Shown one piece after another: positions 1-8,970 of a DNA stretch of 8,970 nucleotides. Source of the stretch: Vitreoscilla sp. (GTDB taxonomy: Bacteria > Pseudomonadota > Gammaproteobacteria > Burkholderiales > Burkholderiaceae); the NCBI GenBank assembly GCA_014378125.1, contig JACMOG010000555.1, positions 1 through 8,970 of the forward strand, in the 5' to 3' direction. Each line of letters starts with the position of its first letter. The stretch's first letter is position 1. A program made the position numbers and the translations under genes. The notes below the pieces were generated by a model. The model was not told where the DNA came from. It saw only the letters and a program-made list of their open reading frames with translations, and made no database searches.

Positions 1-95
1 AGGACGGCGCCCGCGTGGGCCGTGACGACGCCCCCGTCACGACGGAGGCGCGGCGCACCTCGTGCGCATTATGGTAAACGGGCATCGACTCCACG

Positions 96-437
96 GTGCG
101 ACGGGTCGCCCTCAACGTCGCGCTGATCCGCCACCCCGCCGCCCCCTTCGTGATGCGCGCGGCCGGCACGGGGATGGTCGAAGCGGGCATCGCCTACGGC
201 GACGTGCTGCTGGTCGACCGCGCGGTCCCGGCCGCGCACGGCGCGGTGATCATCGCCGTCGTGCAGGGCGAGCTGCTGTGCCGGCGGCTCGAGCGCGAGC
301 CCGGCCGCGCCCGGGGCACGCCGGCCATGCGGCTGGTGGCGGCCGACGGCGTCACCGCGCCCATCGCGCTCGGCCCCGAGGTGCCGCTGGAGGTGGGGGG
401 CGGGGTCACCACGGTCATCAAGACGCTCGCGTTCTGA
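96..437 (+). CDS. umuD: UmuD-like protein, N-terminally short and lacking the Ser-Lys catalytic dyad
   Basis: Accessory subunit for the UmuC polymerase encoded just downstream; UmuD-family (LexA/S24 fold) dimers bind UmuC to form Pol V. The 113-residue product aligns along its length with UmuD from about residue 35: ALNVALIRHP matches the E. coli IDLNQLLIQHP stretch, and AAGTGMVEAGI, GDVLLVDRAV and HGAVIIAVVQGE match the core strands. The catalytic serine (E. coli S60) is Gly26 and the catalytic lysine (K97) is Arg63, with the 37-residue spacing kept exactly, so self-cleavage is not expected. The cleavage region (C24-G25 in E. coli) is absent: an in-frame TAA at 75-77 leaves only the GTG at 96 as a usual start. 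No clear Shine-Dalgarno or LexA box is visible upstream. It may act as a ready-made UmuD'-like partner or be decaying. Family call firm; activity inferred. Confidence 0.78.
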   Translation: MRRVALNVALIRHPAAPFVMRAAGTGMVEAGIAYGDVLLVDRAVPAAHGAVIIAVVQGELLCRRLEREPGRARGTPAMRLVAADGVTAPIALGPEVPLEVGGGVTTVIKTLAF

Positions 438-446
438 ACCCCCGCC

Positions 447-1787
447 ATGTACGCGCTCGTCGACGGCAACAACTTCTACGTCAGCTGCGAGCGCGTGTTC
501 GCGCCGTGGCTCGTGGGGCGCCCCGTCGTCGTGCTCAGCTCCAACGACGGCGCCTGCATCGCGCGCAGCAACGAGGCCAAGGATCTTGGCGTGGGCATGG
601 CCGAGCCGTGGTTCAAGGTGCGCCACCTCGAGAAGTCGGCCGGCCTGATCGCGGTGTCGGCCAACCACGAGCTGTACTCCGACATGAGCGCCCGCATGAT
701 GGACATCGAGGCGCGCTACGCGCCGCGCCAGGAGGTCTACAGCGTCGACGAGTCGTTCCTCGACTTCGACGGCCTGCGCGACGACCTCGTGACCACCGGC
801 CGCGCCATGCGCGCGGCCATCCTGCGGGAGACGGGCCTGCCCACCAGCGTGGGCTTCGGCGCCACCAAGACGCTGGCCAAGCTGGCCAACCACATCGCCA
901 AGACGGCCGACCGCACGCCCGGCTCGTACCCGGCGCGCCTGGCCCAGGTGTGCGACTTCGCCACGCTGGCGCCACACGAGCTCGACGCGCTGTTCGCCGT
1001 CACCGACGTGCGCTGCGTGTGGGGCGTGGGCAAGCGCACCACCGAGCGGCTGAAGGCCGGCGGCATCTCCACGGTGCAGCAACTGGTGCGCGCCGACGCG
1101 TCCACGCTGCGCGCCGGCTTCTCGGTCACGCTGGAGAAGACGCTGCTGGAGCTGCGCGGCACCTCGTGCATGGAAGTGGACGACGCGCCTCCGCCGCGCC
1201 AGCAGATCCTGGTCTCGCGCTCGTTCGGCACGCCCATCACGCACGTCGACGGCATCGTGGAGGCCGTCAGCGAGTTCGCCTCGCGCGCGGCCGAGCGCCT
1301 GCGCGAGCAAGGCAGCGTCGCGGGCGCGATCGGCGTGTTCTTCACCACCAGCCCGTTCCGCCAGAACGACCGCCAGCACGGCGTCAACGTGACGCTGCCC
1401 CTGGTGCGGCCCACCGGCGACACCGCCGCGCTGGTGACCGTGGCCACCGCCGCCGTCCGCGCGCAGTTCCGCGCGGGCTTTCGCTACGCGAAGGCCGGCG
1501 CAGTGCTGTTCGACCTGCGGCCGGCGGGCCAGCATCAAGGCGAGCTCGACCTGTTCTCGTCGTCGCCGGAGGAAGCCGCGCCGCGCAGCGATGCGGACTC
1601 GGCGCGCACCAAGCTGATGACGGCCATGGACGCGCTGAACCACCGCTTCGGCCGCGACTCGGTGCGCCTGGGCAGCCAGGCGCTGGCCAGCAACGGCGCC
1701 GAGGTGCGCGTGTGGGCCACGAAGCAGGAGCGACGCTCGCCGCGCTACACCACGCGGTGGGACGAGATGCCGGTGGTGCGGGCCTAG
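447..1787 (+). CDS. umuC: UmuC, catalytic subunit of error-prone DNA polymerase V (Y family)
   Basis: Translesion DNA polymerase that copies past damaged bases, normally with a UmuD'2 dimer and RecA. The 446-residue product is full length (E. coli UmuC is 422). Visible landmarks: MYALVDGNNFY at the N-terminus with metal-binding Asp6 and the Tyr11 steric-gate position; SVDESFLD with catalytic Asp101 and Glu102; KTLAKLANHIAK at 141-152 in the palm/fingers region; DVRCVWGVGKRTTERL near 187-202, the helix-hairpin-helix thumb; SRSFGTPIT at 258-265, opening the little-finger domain; SPRYTTRWDE near the C-terminus, typical of UmuC rather than DinB. ELDLF at 366-370 sits where E. coli has its beta-clamp motif QLNLF. 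ATG follows the UmuD-like stop by 9 bases in the same frame, so the two are probably co-transcribed. I see no strong ribosome site before it. It converges on the molybdopterin subunit gene. Confidence 0.95.
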   Translation: MYALVDGNNFYVSCERVFAPWLVGRPVVVLSSNDGACIARSNEAKDLGVGMAEPWFKVRHLEKSAGLIAVSANHELYSDMSARMMDIEARYAPRQEVYSVDESFLDFDGLRDDLVTTGRAMRAAILRETGLPTSVGFGATKTLAKLANHIAKTADRTPGSYPARLAQVCDFATLAPHELDALFAVTDVRCVWGVGKRTTERLKAGGISTVQQLVRADASTLRAGFSVTLEKTLLELRGTSCMEVDDAPPPRQQILVSRSFGTPITHVDGIVEAVSEFASRAAERLREQGSVAGAIGVFFTTSPFRQNDRQHGVNVTLPLVRPTGDTAALVTVATAAVRAQFRAGFRYAKAGAVLFDLRPAGQHQGELDLFSSSPEEAAPRSDADSARTKLMTAMDALNHRFGRDSVRLGSQALASNGAEVRVWATKQERRSPRYTTRWDEMPVVRA

Positions 1788-1833
1788 CCCTCTCCGCCGG
1801 CGCTCGTGGCCAGCCGATCCCGGATCCGGCCGG

Positions 1834-4119
1834 TCAGCTCTTCAGGCCGGCCAGCACGTCGGCAGGCCGCATCGGCAGGTCGCGCAGGCGCAGCCCCACC
1901 GCGTTGAAGATCGCGTTGCCGATGGCCGGGCCCACCACGGTGGTGCCCGGCTCCCCCAGGCCCACAGGCATCTCGGTGCTGGCGATGAACTCGATGTCCA
2001 TCTCGGGCACGTCGCCCATGCGCAGCGGCGTGTAGCCGTCCAGGTTGGTGTCGGCGACCACGCCCTTCGTGAAGCGGGTGCCTTCGTGCAGCGCCATGCT
2101 GGCGCCCCACAGCGCGCCGCCCTGGATCTGCGCGAGCGCGCCGTCCGGATGCACCAGCGTGCCGGCGTCCACCACCAGGGTGAGCTTCTGCAGCTTCACG
2201 TAGCCGGTCTTTCGGTCCACGTGCACCTGCGCGACGCAGGCGACCCAGGTCGGCATGTCGCGCTCCTGGCCGAACGTGGTGGCCAGCCCCAGGCCGGTGT
2301 CGGGCGGCAGCGTGGCGCCCCAGCCGGCCTTCTCCGCGGCCCGCTTGACCACCGCCGCCTGGCGCGCGGCGCCACCGACCGTGGACGGCGAGTTGCCGGC
2401 GTTGCGGCCCGCGGCGTCCAGCAGCTTGAGCCGGAACGCCACCGGGTCGACCTGGCGCGAGTGGGCAGCCTCGTCGATGAACGACTCCACGGCCCAGTTC
2501 GTCCAGCCCGGTCCGACCGAGCGCAGCCAGCCGGGACGGAACGCGCGGTTGGCCAGCGTGTTCGACAGCGCGCGCACCCGCTGCGCGCCGACGGTGTACC
2601 AGTGGTCCGCCCCCGAGATCGCGAACGGATCGTAGGGCGCGCCGGCGTTCTTGCCCTTGGAGAGGAAGGCCGGGATCATCACCTGCGTGGGCCAGCCGGC
2701 CGAGGCCGCGTGATCCATCGCCACCACCTTGTCGGTGGCGTCGAACGCGATGCGCACCCTCTGGATGGACGGCGAGCGGAACGAGTCGAACTGCACGTCG
2801 TCGGGCCGCGTGAAGACAACCTTCACCGGCTTGCCCAGCGCCTTCGACGCGAGCGCGGCCGGCACCGCGTAGTCGCCGTTCAGCCGCCGGCCGAACCCGC
2901 CACCCAGCAGGTAGGTGACCATGACGACGTTCTTCTCGTCAACGCCCAACGCCTTGGCGAGCACCGGCAGCGCCAGCGACTGCCACTGGTTGCCGGTGTG
3001 GATCTGCCAGACGCCGTCCTTGATGAACGCGAGCGCGTTGAGCGGCTCGAGCTGGAAGTGCAGCACGCTGGCGGTCTTGTAGGTGGCCCCCAGCGTGTGG
3101 GCCGCGCCCTTGAACGCAGCGTCGACGCCGGCGTCGTCGACGACCAACGCGCCCTCCTCGCCGGAGTCGATCTGCTTGGCGCCGAAGCCGATCACGTCGT
3201 CCTCGGACACGTCGGCGGTGTCATCCGACTTCCAGGTGACGTCCACCAACGACGCGGCCTTGAACGCGTTGTACGTGCTGTCGGCAAAGACGAGCACCCA
3301 GCCCGGCACGGTCTTGCTCGGGTCGTCCAGCACCAGGTGTCCCGAGTAGCCCGGCGAGGATTTGGCGCGGCTGTCGTCCACCGCGACGACCGTGGAGCCG
3401 TTGCGCGTCGGCGGAATCTTCGGCGCGGCGTACACCATGCCCAGCACCTTCGAGTCGAGCCCGTAGATGGCCTTGCCGTCGGTCTTGTCGGGGATGTCGA
3501 TGGCCTGCGTGTCGACGCCCACCTGGCGCCGCTCGGCGGGCGTCTTCACCGGCATCGTCTTGAGCTGGTCGGCGGTGTAGCTCACGCTGAGGCCGCCCTG
3601 CTTGACGATGTCGCCGTAGCTCACCGACTTGGCACCCGCGTGCACGCGACTCGACGCCGCGATGCAGGCGGACGGGTCGACGCCCAGCATCTTCGCGCCG
3701 GCCGCGACCAGCGCCTGGCGCCCGGCCGCGCCGGCCTGGCTCAGCATCTGGAAGCTCTGCCAGACCGACCAGCTGCCGCCGGTGACCATCAGGCCCCACT
3801 TCGGGTCGCTGTCGACATGGTGGATGCGCACGTCGGTCCAGTCGGCCTCCAACTCGTCGGAGACGATGCGCGCCAGCGCGGTGCCCACGTGCTGGCCCAT
3901 CTCGGCGCGCATCACGTTGACCGTGACGATGCCGGCCGTGTCGATCTGGTACCAGATGGTGGGCTCGAAGTCGCCGGACTGCACGGCGGCGGCCGGGCTG
4001 TCGACCCCGAACGCATCGCGCGAGAACGCGAAGACGAGGCCGGTGGAACCGGCGGCGATGAGGAAGCCCCGGCGTGACAGGCCGACCGAGACGGCGGGAC
4101 GCAGGAGTCGATCAAGCAT
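1834..4119 (-). CDS. Molybdopterin-binding large subunit of a periplasmic aldehyde dehydrogenase / isoquinoline 1-oxidoreductase-type hydroxylase
   Basis: Catalytic subunit of the xanthine oxidase family, which hydroxylates aldehydes or N-heterocycles at a molybdenum-cytosine-dinucleotide centre. The 761-residue protein begins with a twin-arginine signal ([11 protein letters not shown], Arg16-Arg17, then a hydrophobic stretch to about 33), so it is exported folded with its cofactor. GGGFGRR at 406-412 is the cofactor-binding loop, HFQLEPLNA near 354-362 lies in the active-site region, and GLGEPGTT at 721-728 carries the conserved catalytic glutamate (Glu723). The domain order and length fit the IorB branch, which differs from cytoplasmic XdhB/CoxL by being exported. 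Its ATG overlaps the end of the [2Fe-2S] gene by 8 bases, showing translational coupling. Substrate cannot be read from the sequence; membrane aldehyde dehydrogenase of acetic acid bacteria has the same three parts. No molybdenum-insertion chaperone gene lies in the window. Confidence 0.9.
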   Translation of the reverse strand: MLDRLLRPAVSVGLSRRGFLIAAGSTGLVFAFSRDAFGVDSPAAAVQSGDFEPTIWYQIDTAGIVTVNVMRAEMGQHVGTALARIVSDELEADWTDVRIHHVDSDPKWGLMVTGGSWSVWQSFQMLSQAGAAGRQALVAAGAKMLGVDPSACIAASSRVHAGAKSVSYGDIVKQGGLSVSYTADQLKTMPVKTPAERRQVGVDTQAIDIPDKTDGKAIYGLDSKVLGMVYAAPKIPPTRNGSTVVAVDDSRAKSSPGYSGHLVLDDPSKTVPGWVLVFADSTYNAFKAASLVDVTWKSDDTADVSEDDVIGFGAKQIDSGEEGALVVDDAGVDAAFKGAAHTLGATYKTASVLHFQLEPLNALAFIKDGVWQIHTGNQWQSLALPVLAKALGVDEKNVVMVTYLLGGGFGRRLNGDYAVPAALASKALGKPVKVVFTRPDDVQFDSFRSPSIQRVRIAFDATDKVVAMDHAASAGWPTQVMIPAFLSKGKNAGAPYDPFAISGADHWYTVGAQRVRALSNTLANRAFRPGWLRSVGPGWTNWAVESFIDEAAHSRQVDPVAFRLKLLDAAGRNAGNSPSTVGGAARQAAVVKRAAEKAGWGATLPPDTGLGLATTFGQERDMPTWVACVAQVHVDRKTGYVKLQKLTLVVDAGTLVHPDGALAQIQGGALWGASMALHEGTRFTKGVVADTNLDGYTPLRMGDVPEMDIEFIASTEMPVGLGEPGTTVVGPAIGNAIFNAVGLRLRDLPMRPADVLAGLKS

Positions 4120-4660
4120 GCTTGGCCACCTCGGGTACGGACGCCGGCACGGCGGGTGCGGGTGCGGATGCCGCGGGCGTGCTCGGCACCGCAGGCATCA
4201 CGCCATGCATCTCCACCGCCGCGATCTTGATCGCCTTGCGGATGCGCACGTAGGCCATGCAGCGACACAGGTTGCCGCTCATCACGCCGTCGATGTCGGC
4301 GTCGCTGGGCTGGGGCATGTCCTTGAGCATCGCCGCGGCCTGCATGATCTGGCCCGACTGGCAGTAGCCGCACTGCGGCACCTGGCAGGCCACCCAGGCC
4401 TTCTGCAGCGGGTGCGAGTTGTCGGTGGAGAGCCCCTCGATGGTGGTGATCGCGGCGCCATCCACCAGACTCACCGGCGTGATGCACGAGCGCGTGGCGC
4501 GTCCCTCGATGTGCACGGTGCAGGCGCCGCACATGCCGATGCCGCAGCCGAACTTTGTGCCGGTGAGGTTGGCCGTCTCGCGGATCACCCACAGCAACGG
4601 CGTGTCGTCGGGCACCTCCGCCGTCATCGGATGGCCATTGAGCGTGAAGGTGGTCGTCAT
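4112..4660 (-). CDS. [2Fe-2S] iron-sulfur subunit of the molybdenum hydroxylase (IorA type)
   Basis: Electron-transfer subunit passing electrons from the molybdenum centre to the partner cytochrome. The 182-residue product has a plant-ferredoxin-type N-terminal cluster site ([10 protein letters not shown]: Cys39, Cys44, Cys47, plus Cys59) and the helical second-cluster domain (QCGYCQSG: Cys97 and Cys100; NLCRCMAY: Cys132 and Cys134). All eight ligands are present. CRCMAY replaces the more common CRCGTY. A 30-residue Ala/Pro-rich tail (about 152-182, ending in EVAKHA) extends beyond the usual end. ATG at 4660 is chosen because it opens the canonical beta strand [11 protein letters not shown] and has GAAGAG upstream; a GTG at 4699 would add 13 residues with no family match. 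No signal peptide is seen, so export probably occurs by riding with the Tat-tagged large subunit. The end overlaps the large-subunit start by 8 bases. Confidence 0.92.
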   Translation of the reverse strand: MTTTFTLNGHPMTAEVPDDTPLLWVIRETANLTGTKFGCGIGMCGACTVHIEGRATRSCITPVSLVDGAAITTIEGLSTDNSHPLQKAWVACQVPQCGYCQSGQIMQAAAMLKDMPQPSDADIDGVMSGNLCRCMAYVRIRKAIKIAAVEMHGVMPAVPSTPAASAPAPAVPASVPEVAKHA

Positions 4661-4722
4661 GCGGTGGGCTCTTCGAAGGCGGGGTTGCGGGACGGGCACA
4701 CGGGGATGCGGGCGGCGCTCAT
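4657..4722 (-). CDS. Possible 21-codon linker ORF between the cytochrome and Fe-S genes
   Basis: An ATG overlapping the cytochrome stop (ATGA) opens a frame of 21 codons reading [20 protein letters not shown] plus A, and ends in a TGA that overlaps the ATG of the [2Fe-2S] gene (again ATGA). It therefore exactly fills the gap between two genes whose translation would otherwise be separated by 58 bases. No motif or known small protein is recognised. It may simply be a coupling device that hands ribosomes on, or chance. It should be considered unproven. Confidence 0.3.
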   Translation of the reverse strand: MSAARIPVCPSRNPAFEEPTA

Positions 4723-6026
4723 GGGGTCTTGCCGCTGCGCACGCGGGCCACGACGGCCGGCACGTCGGTCCAGGGCGGCAGCGTGGTGCGCGACTGGCGC
4801 AGCCAGACGGCGATCGCGGCGACGTCGGCGTCCGTCATCCCCGTGCCGAACGCCGGCATCATCATGCCCGGCAGGCCGTCCTTGACGCTGATGCCATGCA
4901 GGATCACCTGCACGAGGTTGGTCGGATCGGCGGCGCTGATGGAACTCTTGAGCCCCAGCTCCGGACGCGCCAGCTGCGGCCCCGACACCGGGTTGTAGTG
5001 GCAGCCCGCGCACGCCGCCGTGTACAGGCGGGCGCCGTGGTCGCCAGCCAGCGAGGGTACGTAGCGCGACTTGGAGATGGGGTCGCCGACGTTCTGGCCC
5101 ACGTCGGCCTTGCGGTCGGCCGAGCCGTTGCCGCTGGCGATGTAGGCGGCCACGGCGTTGACGTCGGCGTCCTCCAGCAGCGCGTAGCCCTGGTGGACGA
5201 CGTTGGACATCGGGCCGGCCGCCACGCCGTGGTACGGCGTGCCGCCGTTGCGCAGGTAGTCGTGCAGTTCCATCGCCGACCACGGCACCGGCGCGGGGTT
5301 GGCCGCCGTGAGCGCGGGCGCGAACCAGCCGTCGATGGCGGCGCCGGCCAGGTGCGCGTCGGCGCCCTTCTTCTCGGCGCCGAGCGGGCCGCGCGGCGTG
5401 TGGCACGCGCCGCAGTGCGACAGGCCCTCGGCCAGGTAGGCGCCGCGGTTCCATTCGGCGCTCTGTTCGGCGACGGCCTGGTAGCGGCCTTCCTTGAAGT
5501 ACAGCAGCTTCCAGCCGGCCTGCAGCAGGCGCACGTTCAACGGGAATGGCACGGTGTTGGCGGGCGTAGCCTGCGCCACCGGCGGTCGCGTCATCATGAA
5601 CGCGTACAACGCCTTCGCGTCGTCGTCGGACACCTTGGTGAAATGGTCGTACGGGAACGCCGGGAACAGGTGCGAGCCGTCGCGCGCGACGCCCTCGTGC
5701 AGCGCGCGCGTGAACGCCTCCTGCGACCAGTTGCCGATGCCGGTGGCCGGATCGGGCGTGATGTTGGTGGAGTAGATGGTGCCGAAGGCGGTGACAATCG
5801 GCAGGCCGCCCGCGTAAGGCCTGCCTTTGGGCGGCGTGTGGCAGGTGAGGCAGTAGCCGGCATCGGCGAGCTTCTCACCCTTGGCGACCAGCGCGGCGTC
5901 GAACGACGAGGCCACCGGCGGCGTGATCGGATCGATGGCCCCGCGCCAGGCCCAGATCGTGAAGACGACCAGGCCGAGCACCACGATGCCGACCAGTATT
6001 GCGAGACCTCTTGCCAATCGCCTCAT
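4719..6026 (-). CDS. Membrane-anchored tri-heme cytochrome c subunit of the molybdenum dehydrogenase
   Basis: Electron acceptor subunit that carries electrons from the [2Fe-2S] subunit into the respiratory chain at the periplasmic face of the inner membrane. The 435-residue protein starts MRRLARG followed by one hydrophobic helix (about 7-27), a signal anchor or uncleaved signal. Three covalent heme sites are visible: CLTCH at 59-63, CGACH at 205-209 and CAGCH at 339-343; MPAFG at 390-394 offers an axial Met for the third heme. This triple-domain layout matches the cytochrome subunits of gluconate, alcohol and aldehyde dehydrogenases. ATG 6026 is preferred over upstream starts because GAGGG lies about 7 bases before it and the signal anchor begins there. 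First gene of the operon; the next gene begins 58 bases on, bridged by a small overlapping frame. The partner enzyme is taken from context. Confidence 0.92.
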   Translation of the reverse strand: MRRLARGLAILVGIVVLGLVVFTIWAWRGAIDPITPPVASSFDAALVAKGEKLADAGYCLTCHTPPKGRPYAGGLPIVTAFGTIYSTNITPDPATGIGNWSQEAFTRALHEGVARDGSHLFPAFPYDHFTKVSDDDAKALYAFMMTRPPVAQATPANTVPFPLNVRLLQAGWKLLYFKEGRYQAVAEQSAEWNRGAYLAEGLSHCGACHTPRGPLGAEKKGADAHLAGAAIDGWFAPALTAANPAPVPWSAMELHDYLRNGGTPYHGVAAGPMSNVVHQGYALLEDADVNAVAAYIASGNGSADRKADVGQNVGDPISKSRYVPSLAGDHGARLYTAACAGCHYNPVSGPQLARPELGLKSSISAADPTNLVQVILHGISVKDGLPGMMMPAFGTGMTDADVAAIAVWLRQSRTTLPPWTDVPAVVARVRSGKTP

Positions 6027-6220
6027 CGTCGATCCCTCGCGTTGTCGTGCAGCGCAGTCTCGCACCTTCCGAGGCAGCGCGCTTTTCTCAGGTATTGCCC
6101 GACGCGGCCGCGATCGGCTGCGTCAACGCCCGAACAGCCTGGCCATGCCTCCGTGGCCCGGCGCGGCCACGAAACAGCCGGATGCGGCGGCTCGCGGGAC
6201 GAACGCCGGTGGCCCAGGCG
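6027..6220. other. Intergenic region between the sigma factor gene and the cytochrome operon
   Basis: 194 bases that should hold the end of the sigma factor transcript and the promoter of the oxidoreductase operon, both on the - strand. A TTGACG (complement of 6121-6126) resembles a -35 box, but the nearest -10-like AATACC lies 24 bases on, too far. A near-palindrome centred on GCGGCCGC (6099-6117, one extra base) could be an operator or chance in GC-rich DNA. No convincing gene is seen. Confidence 0.4.
6152..6171 (-). terminator. Hairpin downstream of the sigma factor gene, without a T-run
   Basis: A perfect 7-base stem, CGTGGCC at 6152-6158 with GGCCACG at 6165-6171, encloses a 6-base loop, 50 bases past the sigma factor stop. 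No T-tract follows on either strand, so it is at best a processing or pausing structure, not a classic intrinsic terminator. Confidence 0.25.
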
Positions 6221-8230
<2,010 letters not shown>

Positions 8231-8370
8231 GGCGCTTCCAGGAGGCCCGAGGCGTTCGGACAACCCTCGCAGATGGGGGCAAAGGGGCTGGAATCAAAGA
8301 GGCGCACGGATCGCCAGCAAGCAGAACGCCTCGGGCTACCGAGGCGTGGCGTCTGCTTCGCGGCGATGTC
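8231..8370 (-). promoter_or_regulatory. Leader of the sigma factor gene with three mutually pairing repeat arms
   Basis: Read on the - strand, arm A (ACGCCTCGG, 8347-8339) pairs perfectly with the first bases of arm B over a 4-base loop (TAGC), giving a 9-base stem. Arm B (GCCCGAGGCGTTC, 8336-8324) is also the perfect 13-base complement of arm C (GAACGCCTCGGGC, 8257-8245), which ends 14 bases before the ATG, next to the GGAAG ribosome site. A:B and B:C cannot form together. The A:B hairpin is followed by TTCTGCTTGCT, too poor in T for a classic terminator. A weak promoter (TTGCTG 8320-8315, 16-base gap, TTTGAT 8298-8293) lies between arms B and C; starting there would leave only arm C in the transcript. 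Structure seen; function inferred. Confidence 0.5.
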
Positions 8371-8444
8371 TGGAGGCGCGACCCAGAGTCGAACTGGGCT
8401 AGACGGATTTGCAATCCGTTGCATAACCGATTTGCTATCGCGCC
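8371..8444 (-). tRNA. tRNA-Cys (anticodon GCA)
   Basis: A 74-base cloverleaf with encoded CCA end. Acceptor stem GGCGCGA pairs with TCGCGCC, discriminator base U; anticodon arm ACGGA-TTGCAAA-TCCGT gives GCA (complement of 8410-8412); T arm CCCAG-TTCGACT-CTGGG. The D-loop contains GGTTAT, as in other bacterial tRNA-Cys. It lies 140 bases upstream of the sigma factor gene, and a strong terminator separates it from tRNA-Gly, so it needs its own promoter or read-through. Confidence 0.97.
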
Positions 8445-8493
8445 GCGGGTGGCTGGCCGACCGGGGAGGCCTGCCAGAACCATCGATTCTGAC

Positions 8494-8522
8494 AAAAAAG
8501 GGAAGCCAGAGCTTCCCTTTTT
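8494..8522 (-). terminator. Symmetric intrinsic terminator between tRNA-Gly and tRNA-Cys
   Basis: A perfect 7-base stem (GGGAAGC at 8500-8506, GCTTCCC at 8511-8517) with a 4-base loop is flanked by A6 and T5. On the - strand it ends in six Ts directly after tRNA-Gly, a textbook Rho-independent terminator. The flanking A and T runs make it active in both directions in principle. Confidence 0.9.
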
Positions 8523-8531
8523 CAAATGACC

Positions 8532-8607
<76 letters not shown>

Positions 8608-8683
8608 GTGGGTTCAACCTGTCGACTCAAGCTTCGATAACGTTTTGCGTTAGAAGTTTTCGTCTTCCTGCTGAAGCTGGCAG

Positions 8684-8711
8684 TTTATACCGATTCCATC
8701 TTTCCTTGCAA
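8684..8711 (-). promoter_or_regulatory. Sigma-70-type promoter for tRNA-Gly
   Basis: On the - strand, TTGCAA (8711-8706, 4 of 6 to the -35 consensus), a 16-base gap and TATAAA (8689-8684, 5 of 6 to the -10 consensus) lie in a locally AT-richer stretch. The start would be near 8677, giving about a 70-base leader before the mature tRNA at 8607. This is the best promoter-like match in the gap after lon. Confidence 0.6.
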
Positions 8712-8758
8712 GCCCAACTGATTTAGTCAGAATTGCGCGGTGAACTTCGAAGGCCGGG

Positions 8759-8796
8759 AAAACTGCGCCCGGGCCGTCTTGCGACAAGCCGGGCGC
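8759..8796 (-). terminator. Intrinsic terminator of lon
   Basis: GCGCCCGG (8765-8772) pairs with CCGGGCGC (8789-8796); an inner CTTG/CAAG stem with a 3-base loop stacks on it, leaving a 5-base bulge. On the - strand the hairpin is followed by AGTTTTCC (four Ts at 8762-8759), 17 bases past the lon stop. The T-run is short but the stem is very strong. Confidence 0.65.
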
Positions 8797-8812
8797 GAAT
8801 TCTAACCCAAGA

Positions 8813-8970
8813 TCAGTGCTTGATCGACTCGGAGACGTCGGATTTCGCAACCGGGGCTCCCACCACCGGCGCCGCGACGCCGTCCTTCGGCGCCTCCTCG
8901 TCCGGCAACGGCTGCGGCATCGTCTCGAGCGCCACTCCCAGCACCTGGTCGATCCAGCGCACCGGGATGA
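8813..8970 (-). CDS. lon: ATP-dependent protease Lon, C-terminal end (partial)
   Basis: Only the last 52 codons are in the window; the gene continues beyond the right edge. The visible end begins IPVRWIDQVLGVALETMPQP and, after an Ala/Pro/acidic linker, finishes SDVSESIKH before TGA at 8815-8813. The PVxWIDxVLxxALE segment is the final helix of the Lon protease domain as found in betaproteobacteria, where the tail also often ends in KH. Lon is a cytoplasmic AAA+ protease that removes damaged and short-lived regulators; in E. coli UmuD and UmuC are among its substrates. The catalytic Ser-Lys dyad lies outside the window. Confidence 0.82.
   Translation of the reverse strand, partial: IPVRWIDQVLGVALETMPQPLPDEEAPKDGVAAPVVGAPVAKSDVSESIKH

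Noticed and set aside
9..41. Two small inverted repeats (GCCC/GGGC at 9-20 and CGTGAC/GTCACG at 21-41) at the left edge.
   Set aside because: Short stems without a T-run, in GC-rich DNA at the window edge where context is missing.
67..72. CATTAT as a -10 box for the UmuD-like gene, with a possible LexA site nearby.
   Set aside because: No -35 element at a proper distance and no CTGT-N8-ACAG palindrome in the 95 bases before the gene.
1788..1833. Possible terminator between the converging umuC and molybdopterin subunit genes.
   Set aside because: The gap has a CCGGATCCGG palindrome but no workable loop and no T-tract on either strand.
62..2035. Long open frame on the + strand across the umuD-umuC region.
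   Set aside because: It is Arg/Ala/Gly-rich with no recognisable domain and overlaps well-identified genes in another frame; typical of high-GC DNA.

Overview
The window comes from a GC-rich Gram-negative proteobacterium. The style of the sigma factor, the Lon C-terminus ending in KH and the tRNA sequences suggest a betaproteobacterium of the order Burkholderiales. This placement rests on recalled family features, not on a database search. I see no mobile element, integrase or CRISPR array.

Left part (1-1787, + strand): a two-gene error-prone repair cassette. It has a short UmuD-like gene followed 9 bases later by a complete umuC-type DNA polymerase V gene. The UmuD-like protein is odd. It starts at a GTG where the processed UmuD' form would be just under way, and both catalytic residues of the self-cleaving peptidase are replaced (Ser to Gly, Lys to Arg). 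UmuC keeps its catalytic acids.

Middle part (1834-6026, - strand, converging on umuC): a tightly packed operon read right to left. It encodes a membrane-anchored tri-heme cytochrome c, a two-cluster [2Fe-2S] subunit and a Tat-exported molybdopterin hydroxylase large subunit. Together they look like a periplasmic, membrane-linked aldehyde/N-heterocycle oxidising enzyme (acetic-acid-bacterium aldehyde dehydrogenase or isoquinoline oxidoreductase type). Electrons would run molybdenum to Fe-S to hemes to the respiratory chain. The first two genes are linked by a 21-codon reading frame with ATGA overlaps at both ends.

Right part (6221-8970, - strand): a divergent RpoD-family sigma factor gene, preceded by tRNA-Cys(GCA), a strong symmetric intrinsic terminator, tRNA-Gly(GCC) with a recognisable promoter, and the 3' end of lon with its own hairpin terminator. 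The 140-base leader between tRNA-Cys and rpoD holds three repeat arms that can form two mutually exclusive hairpins, the second ending 14 bases before the rpoD start. That is the best candidate here for an undescribed regulatory element.
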